Shown here piece after piece: positions 53,487 through 62,086 of a DNA stretch of 64,000 nucleotides (its first letter is position 1; the number at the start of each line of letters is the position of its first letter). The notes below the pieces were generated by a model that did not search any database, was not told the origin of the DNA, and saw only the letters and a list, made by a program, of their open reading frames with translations. This stretch comes from Pedobacter suwonensis. GTDB taxonomy: Bacteria; Bacteroidota; Bacteroidia; Sphingobacteriales; Sphingobacteriaceae. The DNA is taken from NCBI RefSeq assembly GCF_900111825.1, contig NZ_FOJM01000015.1, positions 62,001 to 126,000 on the forward strand, given 5' to 3'. The translations under genes were made by a program, and so were the position numbers.

Positions 53487-54443
53487 ATGAAAAAATATAC
53501 ATATACAGAAAAAAAAGATACACGTTCGGGTTTTGGAGCTGGCTTACATGAAGCTGGAAAGAAAAACGAAAATGTGGTTGCCTTGTGTGCCGATTTAGTT
53601 GGATCGCTTAAAATGGACGCTTTTATTAAAGATTTCCCTGAGCGTTTTACACAGGTTGGTATCGCAGAAGCAAATATGATCGGTATTGCAGCGGGTATGA
53701 CCATTGGCGGTAAAATTCCTTTTACCGGTACTTTTGCCAACTTCTCTACTGGCCGTGTTTACGACCAGATCCGTCAATCGGTAGCTTATTCGAACAAAAA
53801 CGTAAAAATTTGTGCATCTCACGCCGGATTAACACTGGGTGAAGATGGTGCAACACACCAGATCCTGGAAGATATCGGTTTAATGAAAATGCTGCCAGGT
53901 ATGGTGGTAATCAATCCTTGCGATTATAACCAGACGAAAGCAGCTACCATCGCCATTGCAGAGTACGAAGGTCCGGTTTATTTGCGTTTTGGCCGTCCGG
54001 TAATTCCTGTATTTACAGATCCGGATCAAAAATTTGAAATTGGTAAAGCCTGGATGGTTAATGAAGGAAAAGATGTGACCATTATTGCTACCGGCCATAT
54101 GGTTTGGAAAGCGATTGAGGCTGGTGAAAAATTGGCTGAATTGGGTATCGATGCCGAAATTATCAATATCCATACCATCAAACCTTTGGATGATGAAGCC
54201 ATTCTAACATCCGTTAAGAAAACCGGATGCGTGGTTACTTGTGAAGAGCACAATAAATTTGGCGGATTAGGCGAAAGCGTAGCTCGTTTATTAACAACTG
54301 AACTACCAACGCCACAAGAGTTTGTAGCCACTAACGATACTTTTGGAGAAAGCGGAACACCAGATCAATTAATGTCTAAATATGGTTTAGATGCCATAAA
54401 CATTGTTGAAGCAGCTCAAAAAGTAATTGGCAGAAAAAAATAG
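53487..54443 (+). CDS. Transketolase, C-terminal subunit
   Basis: The 318-residue protein holds the pyrimidine-binding domain (about 5-170) and the C-terminal domain (about 185-315) of transketolase. V-G-I-A-E-A-N-M-I-G-I-A-A-G-M near residue 57 contains the catalytic Glu that activates the cofactor. H-A-G-L-T-L-G-E-D-G-A-T-H-Q marks the substrate site. It works with the product of 52,454. The 187-base spacer between the two is unusually long for subunits of one enzyme and is filled by phrase repeats. Confidence 0.94.
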   Translation: MKKYTYTEKKDTRSGFGAGLHEAGKKNENVVALCADLVGSLKMDAFIKDFPERFTQVGIAEANMIGIAAGMTIGGKIPFTGTFANFSTGRVYDQIRQSVAYSNKNVKICASHAGLTLGEDGATHQILEDIGLMKMLPGMVVINPCDYNQTKAATIAIAEYEGPVYLRFGRPVIPVFTDPDQKFEIGKAWMVNEGKDVTIIATGHMVWKAIEAGEKLAELGIDAEIINIHTIKPLDDEAILTSVKKTGCVVTCEEHNKFGGLGESVARLLTTELPTPQEFVATNDTFGESGTPDQLMSKYGLDAINIVEAAQKVIGRKK

Positions 54444-54515
54444 ATTTGAGAAATTAGATATGAGGTTTGAGACACTATCAAATCTCATATCTCAATTCTC
54501 ATATCTCAAATCTAT
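54440..54515 (+). repeat. Long hairpin filling the transketolase-sigma factor spacer
   Basis: ATAGATTTGAGA (54440-54451) and TCTCAAATCTAT (54504-54515) are exact inverted repeats. The inner TAGATATGAG/CTCATATCT pieces extend the fold. The hairpin starts at the transketolase stop codon and ends five bases before the sigma factor ATG. Confidence 0.75.
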
Positions 54516-54520
54516 AGGTA

Positions 54521-55081
54521 ATGAAACAAGTTGAAGATTCAGAAATTCTTGCCATGTTTGCCGTTGAGCAAACGCGTAATGAAGCTTTTAACCTGTTACT
54601 AAAAAAATATCAGCAAAAAATATATTGGCACATCCGCAGGCTGGTTTTAAACCATGATGACTGTGATGATCTTTTGCAGGAGGTATTTGTTAAAGTCTGG
54701 AAGAATCTTGATAAATTTAGAAATGATTCCCAGCTTTATACCTGGATTTACCGCATTGCCACTAACGAATCCATCACTTTCCTTAACAAACAAAAGCAGC
54801 GAAACAATACACCTTTGGATGAGGTATCGTCCGAACTTGCCGATAATTTGGTAGCAACATCTTATTTTAACGGCGACAAACTCCAGCTCAAACTTCAAAA
54901 AGCAATCCTCACCTTACCGGAAAAACAGCGCATTATCTTCAATATGAAATATTTTGATGATATGAAATATGAAGAGATTTCGGAAGTATTAGGAACCTCT
55001 GTAGGGGCATTAAAAGCTTCATTTCACATTGCTGCAAAAAAAATTGAAGCTTTTATTACAAATGATGAAATAGACTATTAA
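54521..55081 (+). CDS. ECF-type RNA polymerase sigma factor
   Basis: The 186-residue protein has sigma region 2 (about 20-85), with H-D-D-C-D-D-L-L-Q-E-V-F-V-K-V-W and W-I-Y-R-I-A-T-N-E, and region 4 (about 125-175), with L-P-E-K-Q-R-I-I-F-N-M-K-Y-F-D-D and Y-E-E-I-S-E-V-L-G-T-S-V-G-A-L-K. Regions 1 and 3 are missing, as in extracytoplasmic-function sigma factors. It is followed by a membrane protein and a periplasmic protein gene, the usual order for sigma/anti-sigma/sensor modules. A hairpin covers the region just before its start. Confidence 0.94.
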   Translation: MKQVEDSEILAMFAVEQTRNEAFNLLLKKYQQKIYWHIRRLVLNHDDCDDLLQEVFVKVWKNLDKFRNDSQLYTWIYRIATNESITFLNKQKQRNNTPLDEVSSELADNLVATSYFNGDKLQLKLQKAILTLPEKQRIIFNMKYFDDMKYEEISEVLGTSVGALKASFHIAAKKIEAFITNDEIDY

Positions 55082-55114
55082 ACCTTTTCATGATAATTGT
55101 ATCATATATCTGTG

Positions 55115-55774
55115 ATGACCGAAAATATAGAAAATAACGATTGGATGAATGAAGCTCCTGCACTTGCTGCTCTGGAGAAGCGTAATCCTTTCTCCGTTCC
55201 TGATGGATATTTCGAAAATTGTGAAGATGGCGTTTTTTCTGCCATATTTTTAGATGGATTAAAGCAGAAAACAAGTAACAACGATTTTGAAGTTCCGCAG
55301 CTGTATTTTGAAGATTTAGCGGAACGCATACAAACCCAAATTACCCTGTCCGAAATACCTGTTGCAGGAAAGGCTTTCACCGTACCTGACAATTATTTCA
55401 ACACACTGCAAAGCAGAATTACTGACAGAGTTGCTACGTTAGAACCTAAAAAGGAAGCCAAAGTTATTCCTTTATGGAGAAGAAACATGGTTAAATATGT
55501 AAGTGCAGCCTGTTTCCTGTTAATGGCCTCTTTTGGTATTTATTTTTATCAGAATAACTCGACATCTGCCAGTTTGCAATTACCGGCAGCAGAAGCAATG
55601 GCAAACGAACAGTTATTATATGATATAGACGAAAGTACGATCATTGATCATTTAGAAACGCAAAACACAACCTCATCTAATATAAAAACAAATTCTGCGT
55701 CAGATACAGAAATGGAAAACTACATTCTGAGCAATTTCTCATCATCGGATTTAGCCCAGGAATTAAACAATTAA
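55115..55774 (+). CDS. Single-pass membrane protein, candidate anti-sigma factor with triple F-x-VP-x-x-YF motif
   Basis: From the ATG at 55115 the protein has 219 residues; six further codons are open upstream. It has a soluble N-terminal part of about 120 residues, one membrane helix (about 125-147) and a ~70-residue outer tail rich in Ser, Thr and Asn. The N-terminal part carries three copies of a motif: F-S-V-P-D-G-Y-F, F-E-V-P-Q-L-Y-F and F-T-V-P-D-N-Y-F, about 30-33 residues apart. It has no classical zinc-binding anti-sigma domain. Position 33 nt after the sigma gene and topology suggest it holds the sigma factor at the membrane; this is inference. Confidence 0.7.
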   Translation: MTENIENNDWMNEAPALAALEKRNPFSVPDGYFENCEDGVFSAIFLDGLKQKTSNNDFEVPQLYFEDLAERIQTQITLSEIPVAGKAFTVPDNYFNTLQSRITDRVATLEPKKEAKVIPLWRRNMVKYVSAACFLLMASFGIYFYQNNSTSASLQLPAAEAMANEQLLYDIDESTIIDHLETQNTTSSNIKTNSASDTEMENYILSNFSSSDLAQELNN

Positions 55775-55781
55775 TACAGAA

Positions 55782-56222
55782 ATGAAGAATTTACTTTTTG
55801 TTGCTTTAATGTTTTTGTTGCCCACTACCTTACTGGCACAAAGACCAAGGGGAGAAGAAATAGAATCGCTTAAAATAGCTTTTTTTACTCAAAAGCTGGA
55901 TTTATCACCAGAAGAGGCTAAGGTTTTTTGGCCAATTTATAATGATATGCAGGCAGAGCTCAATTCTTTGCACAAAGAACGCATGCAGAAAATGATCTCT
56001 TTCAGAAAAGTGGATGAAATTGATAACTTAACGGATGCGCAGGTGCAGAACCTAATTACCAGTGAGTTTGATTTCAGACAAAGAGAACTGAATCTAAATA
56101 AAAAATATTACAACAAATTCAAGTCTTCTTTGCCTATAAAAGTGGTAGGTAAGTTCTACAGGGCGCAGGAAGGTTTTAAACGTGAGTTGCTTAACAGATA
56201 CAGGGGCGGGCAAAAGCCTTAA
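55782..56222 (+). CDS. Periplasmic Spy/CpxP-like protein, candidate sensor of the sigma module
   Basis: The 146-residue protein has a signal peptide ending L-L-A-Q (about residue 19) and a mostly helical body. The segment K-L-D-L-S-P-E-E-A-K-V-F-W-P-I-Y recalls the LTxxQ-type repeats of Spy/CpxP, and I remember similar Bacteroidota proteins being called sensors of ECF-type sigma factors. The charged R-Q-R-E-L-N-L-N-K-K-Y-Y region and basic C-terminus (R-Y-R-G-G-Q-K-P) complete it. It lies 7 nt after the membrane protein gene and ends at a terminator, so the three genes form one unit that probably responds to envelope stress. Confidence 0.75.
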   Translation: MKNLLFVALMFLLPTTLLAQRPRGEEIESLKIAFFTQKLDLSPEEAKVFWPIYNDMQAELNSLHKERMQKMISFRKVDEIDNLTDAQVQNLITSEFDFRQRELNLNKKYYNKFKSSLPIKVVGKFYRAQEGFKRELLNRYRGGQKP

Positions 56223-56224
56223 CG

Positions 56225-56258
56225 AAAAAGACTTACAGCAATGTAGGTCTTTTTGTTT
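56225..56258 (+). terminator. Terminator of the sigma factor operon
   Basis: AAAAAGACTTACA and TGTAGGTCTTTTT form a thirteen-pair stem with one G-U pair and a GCAA loop, followed by GTTTT. It lies directly behind the periplasmic protein gene. Confidence 0.88.
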
Positions 56259-56278
56259 TAAAGCACCCTTCATTTCCG

Positions 56279-56286
56279 TACTTTTG
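56279..56286 (+). promoter_or_regulatory. -7 box of the aminotransferase gene, 4 nt from the ATG
   Basis: TACTTTTG fits TAnnTTTG and is followed by TACC and the ATG at 56291, so the mRNA is probably leaderless. No -33 TTG is seen at 19-21 nt. Confidence 0.5.
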
Positions 56287-56290
56287 TACC

Positions 56291-57481
56291 ATGCTTACCC
56301 AACGTCAGTTGTTTTTACAACACAATGCACAAACCTCTCCAGAGCCCCTGATGCTCGAATTTGTAAGGGCAAAAGGCATCTACATTTACGATGCACAGGA
56401 TAAAAAACACATTGATCTTATTGCCGGCATCGGCGTAAGCAATATTGGCCATTGCCACCCTGCTGTAGTGAAAGCCATTCAAGATCAGGCAGCAACCTAT
56501 ATGCACCTCATGGTTTATGGTGAATATATTCAAACACCCCAGGTTAATTTTGCAAAGGCACTTGCCGAAATATTACCGGAAAGTTTAAGCTGCACCTATT
56601 TTTTAAACTCTGGAACAGAAGCTGTAGAAGGTGCCATGAAACTGGCTAAACGTTATACCGGCCGCAAAGGTTTTATTGCCTGTAAAAATGCTTATCATGG
56701 CAGTACCCAAGGCGCGGAAAGTTTAATGGAAAGTGATTTTTATTCTGCTGGATACGGTCCTTTCCTACCGCACGTAAATTTTATTGAACATAATAATCTT
56801 GCTGACCTTGAAAAAATCACTTCAGACATTGCTGCTGTTTTTATTGAGCCTATACAAGGTGAAGCCGGAATACGTGTTGCACATTTAAGTTATATGCAGG
56901 CTTTAAGAGCAAAATGTAACGAAACAGGAACTTTATTGATTTTCGACGAGATACAGTCAGGTTTTGGCCGCAGTGGCAAAATGTTTGCCTTTGAACATTA
57001 CCAGATTGTACCAGATGTATTGTTACTGGCAAAAGGAATTGGCGGCGGAATGCCAATAGGCGCTTTTATCAGCTCATTAGAGATTATGTCGGTATTATCG
57101 CATACGCCAATCCTGGGCCACATGACCACCTTTGGAGGTCATCCGGTTTGCTGTGCTGCCGGCTTAGCGACTTTACGCACCCTGGTTGATGATCATATTG
57201 TAGAGGAAGTAGAAGAAAAAGGCCAGTTATTTAAACAGCTTTTAAAACATCCGGCTATTAAAGAAATCAGGGGCAAAGGCTTGATGCTCGCTGTTGAGTT
57301 TGAGAATTTCGAACTTAATAAAAAAATTATCGATGCCTGTATTTTAGACGGCGTATTGTCAGACTGGTTTTTACATTGCAGCAATTCTATGCGGATAGCC
57401 CCCCCACTAATTATTACTAAAGAAGAAATTAAAGATGCTTGCGAGACCATCTTAAAAAACATTAACTTAGTTGCAGGGTAA
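56291..57481 (+). CDS. Class III PLP-dependent aminotransferase (acetylornithine/ornithine-like)
   Basis: The 396-residue enzyme shows N-S-G-T-E-A-V-E-G-A near residue 107, the PLP aspartate Asp219 in L-I-F-D-E-I-Q-S-G-F-G-R, and the PLP lysine Lys248 in L-L-A-K-G-I-G-G-G. It resembles the ArgD/RocD group of omega-amino-acid aminotransferases, but no arginine genes are nearby, so the substrate is open. It has its own promoter box and ends 58 nt before a two-component system. Confidence 0.9.
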   Translation: MLTQRQLFLQHNAQTSPEPLMLEFVRAKGIYIYDAQDKKHIDLIAGIGVSNIGHCHPAVVKAIQDQAATYMHLMVYGEYIQTPQVNFAKALAEILPESLSCTYFLNSGTEAVEGAMKLAKRYTGRKGFIACKNAYHGSTQGAESLMESDFYSAGYGPFLPHVNFIEHNNLADLEKITSDIAAVFIEPIQGEAGIRVAHLSYMQALRAKCNETGTLLIFDEIQSGFGRSGKMFAFEHYQIVPDVLLLAKGIGGGMPIGAFISSLEIMSVLSHTPILGHMTTFGGHPVCCAAGLATLRTLVDDHIVEEVEEKGQLFKQLLKHPAIKEIRGKGLMLAVEFENFELNKKIIDACILDGVLSDWFLHCSNSMRIAPPLIITKEEIKDACETILKNINLVAG

Positions 57482-57539
57482 ACGCATAGCGCTGAGCGCA
57501 AAGTGCATGGCGGTAAAAAATTAAACAAAGTTAGCTGAA

Positions 57540-58217
57540 ATGAATGTATTAATCGTTGAAGATGAAAAAAGCCTCGCGCTTGAAATGGATGAATTCCTGA
57601 GCAAAGAAGGATTTATTGTAGAGCATGCCTGGAAAAAATCTTCTGCTGAAGAAAAGATTTTTGTAAATAATTATGATTTCATTTTATTAGACCTGGGCTT
57701 GCCTGATGGTGATGGTTTTGATATTTTAAAACAGCTGAAAGCGACTAAAGACCGCGACGATGCTGTAATTATTTTAACAGCGCGCAGTGCCGTTGATGAC
57801 CGGATTAAAGGCCTTGATGAGGGTGCAGACGATTATCTGCCAAAGCCGTTTTCCTTAAATGAACTTTTAGCACGTATACATGCCATTACGCGTAGAAAAC
57901 ATAAATTAGAAAAAAACGAGGTAAACATCCACAACTTTTTGCTCAATATTCAGAACAGAACAGTTTCTTATGGCGACGAAAGATTAAACCTCACCAAAAA
58001 AGAGTTCGAAATATTTAACTATCTGGTGTTGAACAAAAATCGTGTAGTATCGAGAATGAGTTTAACGGAACATGTTTGGGGCGATATTTTAGAGGTCAAC
58101 TCTGACTCAAACTTCGTGGATGTACATGTTAAAAACTTACGAAAAAAACTCGCCGGGGTTACGCCAATAGATTGGTTTGAAACGGTAAGAAGTATTGGTT
58201 ATAGAATCAATTGCTAG
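57540..58217 (+). CDS. OmpR-family response regulator
   Basis: The 225-residue protein has a receiver domain (about 1-115) with the phosphorylation site Asp51 in L-L-D-L-G-L-P-D-G, acidic residues E7-D8, and Lys102 in the L-P-K-P-F motif. The winged-helix DNA-binding domain (about 125-225) shows L-T-K-K-E-F-E-I and F-V-D-V-H-V-K-N-L-R-K-K-L. It stands 108 nt before the partner histidine kinase gene. Targets are unknown; the lipoprotein gene at 59,782 is a possible one by position. Confidence 0.94.
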   Translation: MNVLIVEDEKSLALEMDEFLSKEGFIVEHAWKKSSAEEKIFVNNYDFILLDLGLPDGDGFDILKQLKATKDRDDAVIILTARSAVDDRIKGLDEGADDYLPKPFSLNELLARIHAITRRKHKLEKNEVNIHNFLLNIQNRTVSYGDERLNLTKKEFEIFNYLVLNKNRVVSRMSLTEHVWGDILEVNSDSNFVDVHVKNLRKKLAGVTPIDWFETVRSIGYRINC

Positions 58218-58325
58218 TGAGCTTTAGGGTTGGGCGTATGGCGCAGGGCGTCAATTAACCAATTAGCCAGTTCACCCAACCAAAATGACACCTCATCCAT
58301 CTTACATAAACCATCATCCATCTAA

Positions 58326-59636
58326 ATGAAGCTACAGGTTAAGTTTTCTTTATATAATGCCGTAACGAAGGTTGCCATCATTCTGGTATTAGGTGCTATC
58401 ATTTTATTTTCATTAGATAGACTGGCTTACAACCAGCTTGATAACCGTTTGATTAAAAAAAAGAACAAAATCATCAAACACCTTAATGACAATGAAATCG
58501 ACAGCCTTTTAAATAAAGAACAATCATTTACTGATTATAATATTTTGAAGGAAGAATTTATTGTATTAACGGTTCTTCCCGACAATCAAAAGGATTCGAC
58601 AGCAAAGGTATTTACGGAAAAAAGAGAGATTGAAGGTGATATTGAAGTATACCGCATTTTAAATTATAAATTCTCTTATCACAAAAACTGGTATAACCTA
58701 GAGATTGGTGAAACCATGACAGCACTTCAGTCTATCAAAAATTCGATCCGTTTTTATATGCTGATCGTACTTGTGGCTGCATTGCTGATTACATTGATAG
58801 CCGATTACACTTTTTCTAACTTTTTACTCAAACCGTTTTATCGGATTATTGATAAAAAGATTAACCTTGTTGATGATCCCAGCCATTATAATTACCAGAA
58901 CATCCCAACCAGCACCAGTGATTTTAAAATCCTTGACAACAGCATAAACTCTTTAATGCGAAAAATAAATACACTTTTTGCCTTAGAAAAGCAGTTTATC
59001 GCCAATGTTTCGCATGAGTTGCTCACCCCTATTTCGATTTTAAGTACACGATTTGAAAATATGCTTAATACACCGGATATTCCCGTTGAGCATGAAAATA
59101 AAATATACGCCTCATTAAAAACCCTGAACCGCTTAAAGCTGATTATCAACAGTCTGCTACTCATTTCAAAAGTTGAAAACAATCAGTACCTAAAAACGGA
59201 AGAAATCAGCCTTAACCAAGAAATTGATGATATACATGAGGATCTGGAAGATCGGATAGCGGACAAAAACATTAGTTACAGTGCCCGCCTTTCAAAAGAT
59301 TTTCATTTTACAGGAAACAAGGCACTGATACATACGCTTTTAATCAACATCATCAACAATGCCATTAAATACAACGTTGATAATGGAACGATTACCATAA
59401 CTGATAAAACTGAAAGTGACAGATATATCCTCACCATCAGCGATACCGGAACAGGTATGAGCAAAGAACTGGTAGAAAATGCTTTTGATCGTTTTAAAAG
59501 AGGAAATTCAGAAGAAAATGGATTTGGCCTGGGCCTGGCCATTGTACAAAGTATTGCCCGGTTCCATAAAATAGATGTTGATATCAAATCCGAAGAACAA
59601 AAAGGCACCAACATTTCCCTATCCTTTTCAATATAA
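58326..59636 (+). CDS. Sensor histidine kinase
   Basis: The 436-residue protein has a membrane helix near residues 13-30, an outer domain of about 105 residues, and a second helix near 138-160. A linker follows. The H box with His230 in A-N-V-S-H-E-L-L-T-P comes next, then the N box in I-I-N-N-A-I-K-Y and the G boxes D-T-G-T-G-M-S and G-F-G-L-G-L-A-I-V. The order is standard; no clear HAMP motif is seen between helix 2 and the H box. It is the partner of the regulator at 57,540. Confidence 0.93.
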   Translation: MKLQVKFSLYNAVTKVAIILVLGAIILFSLDRLAYNQLDNRLIKKKNKIIKHLNDNEIDSLLNKEQSFTDYNILKEEFIVLTVLPDNQKDSTAKVFTEKREIEGDIEVYRILNYKFSYHKNWYNLEIGETMTALQSIKNSIRFYMLIVLVAALLITLIADYTFSNFLLKPFYRIIDKKINLVDDPSHYNYQNIPTSTSDFKILDNSINSLMRKINTLFALEKQFIANVSHELLTPISILSTRFENMLNTPDIPVEHENKIYASLKTLNRLKLIINSLLLISKVENNQYLKTEEISLNQEIDDIHEDLEDRIADKNISYSARLSKDFHFTGNKALIHTLLINIINNAIKYNVDNGTITITDKTESDRYILTISDTGTGMSKELVENAFDRFKRGNSEENGFGLGLAIVQSIARFHKIDVDIKSEEQKGTNISLSFSI

Positions 59637-59670
59637 GACTTTATTGATCAAATTATTTAACCAAATAAAA

Positions 59671-59678
59671 TACGTTTG
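59671..59678 (+). promoter_or_regulatory. -7 box upstream of the small lipoprotein gene
   Basis: TACGTTTG fits TAnnTTTG and gives a leader of about 100 nt before the ATG at 59782. The upstream TTG spacing (24 nt) is poor. The long leader holds GCAAACGGTA / TTGGCAGGGGCTTTGC text without a clear fold. Confidence 0.4.
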
Positions 59679-59781
59679 TATTGCCTGACTTTAAAACCAG
59701 CGGTACCCTGCAAACGGTATAAAATTTTGGCAGGGGCTTTGCTTAGTGTTAAGTCATTTTTAATAAGCAAAACGTATTGTA

Positions 59782-60255
59782 ATGAAAAACATTATCCCCA
59801 TACTAGGAGCCGCCACTTTATTGATGGCATCATGCCAGGGCGGAACAGCCAAAAAAACACAGGCCAAAATAGATTCCACTATAGTAGCCAATGCAGCCGT
59901 GACAACTGATCCGGTTCAGTGTTACCAATACATTAAAAACCGTGATACCGCTACCCTATCGTTAAAAACAGTAGATAATAAATTGACAGGTACGCTAGGC
60001 TATAATTTATACGAAAAAGATAAAAATGCGGGTACGGTAGCCGGTATTATCAAAGGTGATACCATCATTGCGAATTACACCTTTCAATCTGAAGGCAAAA
60101 CATCGGTAAGAGACGTAGCCTTTTTGAAAAAGGGTAATCAGCTAACAGAGGGATTTGGTGATGTACAGGAAGTAAATGGAGAAAGCAAGTTTAAAGATCT
60201 GAGCAAACTAAAGTTTGATGGATCGATGACTTTCGAAAAAATTGATTGTAAATAA
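59782..60255 (+). CDS. Small lipoprotein of unknown function
   Basis: The 157-residue protein has a type II signal peptide with lipobox L-M-A-S-C (Cys near residue 18), then a Lys/Thr linker, and a ~110-residue beta-rich domain with Y-Q-Y-I-K-N-R-D-T-A-T-L-S-L and N-K-L-T-G-T-L-G-Y-N-L-Y-E-K-D-K-N-A-G. Such domains are common among uncharacterised Bacteroidota lipoproteins. It lies 145 nt after a histidine kinase gene, with its own putative promoter, and is followed by a hairpin repeat. I do not recognise a function. Confidence 0.75.
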   Translation: MKNIIPILGAATLLMASCQGGTAKKTQAKIDSTIVANAAVTTDPVQCYQYIKNRDTATLSLKTVDNKLTGTLGYNLYEKDKNAGTVAGIIKGDTIIANYTFQSEGKTSVRDVAFLKKGNQLTEGFGDVQEVNGESKFKDLSKLKFDGSMTFEKIDCK

Positions 60256-60278
60256 TACTTCGTCATCTTCATTCAAAG

Positions 60279-60362
60279 GTTGTCATTTCGACTGCAGCGG
60301 AGAAATCTGTTGTCTGGTACCATAGATTTCTCTACTTCGCCGCAATTCGCTCGAAACGAGGG
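60279..60362. repeat. Interspersed hairpin repeat (GTCATTTCGAC type)
   Basis: GTTGTCATTTCGACTGCAGC followed by GGAGAAATCTGTTGTCTGG and then AGATTTCTCTACTTCGCC matches the element at 8,167 in order and sequence. AGAAATCT and AGATTTCT are the inner inverted arms. It lies between the lipoprotein gene and the rluA-like gene. Confidence 0.75.
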
Positions 60363-60392
60363 TAACTCCAAAGAAATTATTAAATAATTATC

Positions 60393-60420
60393 CCAGGAAG
60401 TAATGAATTACTTATCCTGG
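60393..60420 (-). terminator. Hairpin downstream of the pseudouridine synthase gene
   Basis: CCAGGAAGTAAT and ATTACTTATCCTGG form a stem of about twelve pairs with a one-base bulge. On the minus strand it is followed by a weak T/A-rich stretch, and it starts about 8 nt past the stop codon. Confidence 0.65.
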
Positions 60421-60427
60421 CATTGAA

Positions 60428-61114
60428 CTATAAATCCTCAAATCTTTCCCAAAATCCGTCAATCGGTAGTTTGGCAAATATGTTTACCGGTTCCTTTTTT
60501 ACGGGGTGTATAAACTGTAATCTACGGGCATGCAGGCAAATACTTCCCTTTCTGCTTCCTCGTGGATAACCATATTTGTTATCACCCATAATCGGACAAC
60601 CCATTGAGGATAGCTGAACCCTAATCTGGTGTGAGCGGCCTGTTAAAGGATCAACTTCCAAAAGATAATAATCGCCTACTTTAGCTTTTACTTTATATGA
60701 AAGCTCGGCACGTTGACTGCCCGTAACCTCTGTGTTATAATAAGAAACCACGTTTTTTTGTGGATTTTTAACCAGCCAGTGTACCAATGTAGCCGATTCT
60801 TTCTCCGGCTTATTCTTCACTACAGCCCAATACGTTTTCTTTACCTCCCTGTTTTTGAATACGGCATTCATACGTTCTAAAGCCTTACTCGTTTTAGCAA
60901 ATAAAATTACGCCGCTCACTGGTCGGTCTAAACGGTGTACTACCCCTAAAAAAGCACCATTTGGTTTATTGTATTTTTTAGCGATATACTTTTTTACCTG
61001 CTCGTCCAATGGCTCGTCGCCAGTTTCATCAACCTGCACAATATCACCTGCTCTTTTATTAATAGCGATTAAATGATTGTCTTCAAAAAGGATGTCGTTA
61101 TCGGTAATTGGCAT
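60428..61114 (-). CDS. RluA-family pseudouridine synthase
   Basis: The 228-residue enzyme converts uridine to pseudouridine in rRNA or tRNA. The catalytic Asp63 lies in G-V-V-H-R-L-D-R-P-V-S-G, the RluA signature. G-R-S-H-Q-I-R-V-Q-L and C-L-H-A-R-R-L follow near residues 157 and 195. No S4 domain precedes the catalytic part. The target position is unknown. Confidence 0.92.
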   Translation of the reverse strand: MPITDNDILFEDNHLIAINKRAGDIVQVDETGDEPLDEQVKKYIAKKYNKPNGAFLGVVHRLDRPVSGVILFAKTSKALERMNAVFKNREVKKTYWAVVKNKPEKESATLVHWLVKNPQKNVVSYYNTEVTGSQRAELSYKVKAKVGDYYLLEVDPLTGRSHQIRVQLSSMGCPIMGDNKYGYPRGSRKGSICLHARRLQFIHPVKKEPVNIFAKLPIDGFWERFEDL

Positions 61115-61270
61115 CGGTTAGTTCATTGGTACATCCGTCATTAGTTTATTTGATAAAGCAAATCGGCTAATGCGAAAGTTTATTGGTTAATCATTTAGCT
61201 GCTAATTATTGATGGTTGGACGGTTATCTGCGCCTTAAAAAACGCCAAACTCAAAACGCCAAACTCCAAC
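61115..61270. repeat. Stutter-repeat spacer between the rluA-like gene and panB
   Basis: The spacer has near-repeats of TTAGTTTATTTGATAAAGC / AATCGGCTAATGCG / TTGGTTAATCATTTAGC and ends with AAAACGCCAAACTCAAAACG followed by CCAAACTCCAAC. There is no ORF. The phrase type matches those at 11,115-11,150 and 25,040. Confidence 0.6.
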
Positions 61271-62086
61271 TTAATACTGTTCTTTTTCGTTCGGGAAATC
61301 ATTTCCTTTTACATCGCGGATGTAAGACTGCGCTGCACCTAAAATTTCATCGTAAAGATTAATATATTGGCGTAAAAAGCGTGGTTTAAATCCTTTGGTT
61401 AAACCAATCATATCATTTACCACCAAAACCTGTCCGTCGCAGTCTGGTCCGGCACCAATGCCAATAGTTGGAATATGTAGACTTTCTGTAACTTCTTTAC
61501 CTAGTGCAGCAGGGATTTTTTCCAATACAATGGCAAAACAACCCGCAGCCTGCAAAGCCAAAACATCGGTTTTCAACTTATTAGCCTCCTCTTCTTCCTT
61601 TGCACGAACGGTATAGGTTCCAAATTTATAAATAGACTGGGGGGTTAAACCCAGGTGCCCCATGACAGGAATTCCTGCCGTAATAATTCGTTGAACAGAT
61701 TCGATAATTTCTTCTCCGCCTTCCAGTTTAACACCATGAGCACCTGATTCTTTCATAATCCTGATCGCTGAATTCAAAGCTTCCTTTGAATTTCCCTGAT
61801 AAGAGCCAAAAGGTAAATCAACCACAACAAACGCTCGTTTAACGGCTCTGATTACCGATGCAGCGTGGTAAATCATCTGATCTAACGTGATGGGCAAAGT
61901 TGTTTCATGACCAGCCATTACATTTGACGCAGAATCGCCAACCAATAAAACGTCCAATCCTGCATCATCCAAAATGGTTGCCATCGAATAATCGTAAGCC
62001 GTAAGCATTGATATTTTTTCACCACGCTCTTTCATTTCCTGTAAAATATGCGTGGTAACGCGTTTGATTTCTTTATGTACCGACAT
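61271..62086 (-). CDS. panB: 3-methyl-2-oxobutanoate hydroxymethyltransferase
   Basis: PanB makes ketopantoate from 2-oxoisovalerate and methylene-tetrahydrofolate, the first committed step of pantothenate synthesis. The 271-residue protein has M-L-T-A-Y-D-Y-S near residue 23, V-G-D-S-A-S-N-V-M (about 49-57, metal-binding Asp), D-L-P-F-G-S-Y-Q, and G-I-G-A-G-P-D-C-D-G-Q-V-L near residue 205. Length is standard. No other pan genes lie nearby. Confidence 0.96.
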   Translation of the reverse strand: MSVHKEIKRVTTHILQEMKERGEKISMLTAYDYSMATILDDAGLDVLLVGDSASNVMAGHETTLPITLDQMIYHAASVIRAVKRAFVVVDLPFGSYQGNSKEALNSAIRIMKESGAHGVKLEGGEEIIESVQRIITAGIPVMGHLGLTPQSIYKFGTYTVRAKEEEEANKLKTDVLALQAAGCFAIVLEKIPAALGKEVTESLHIPTIGIGAGPDCDGQVLVVNDMIGLTKGFKPRFLRQYINLYDEILGAAQSYIRDVKGNDFPNEKEQY

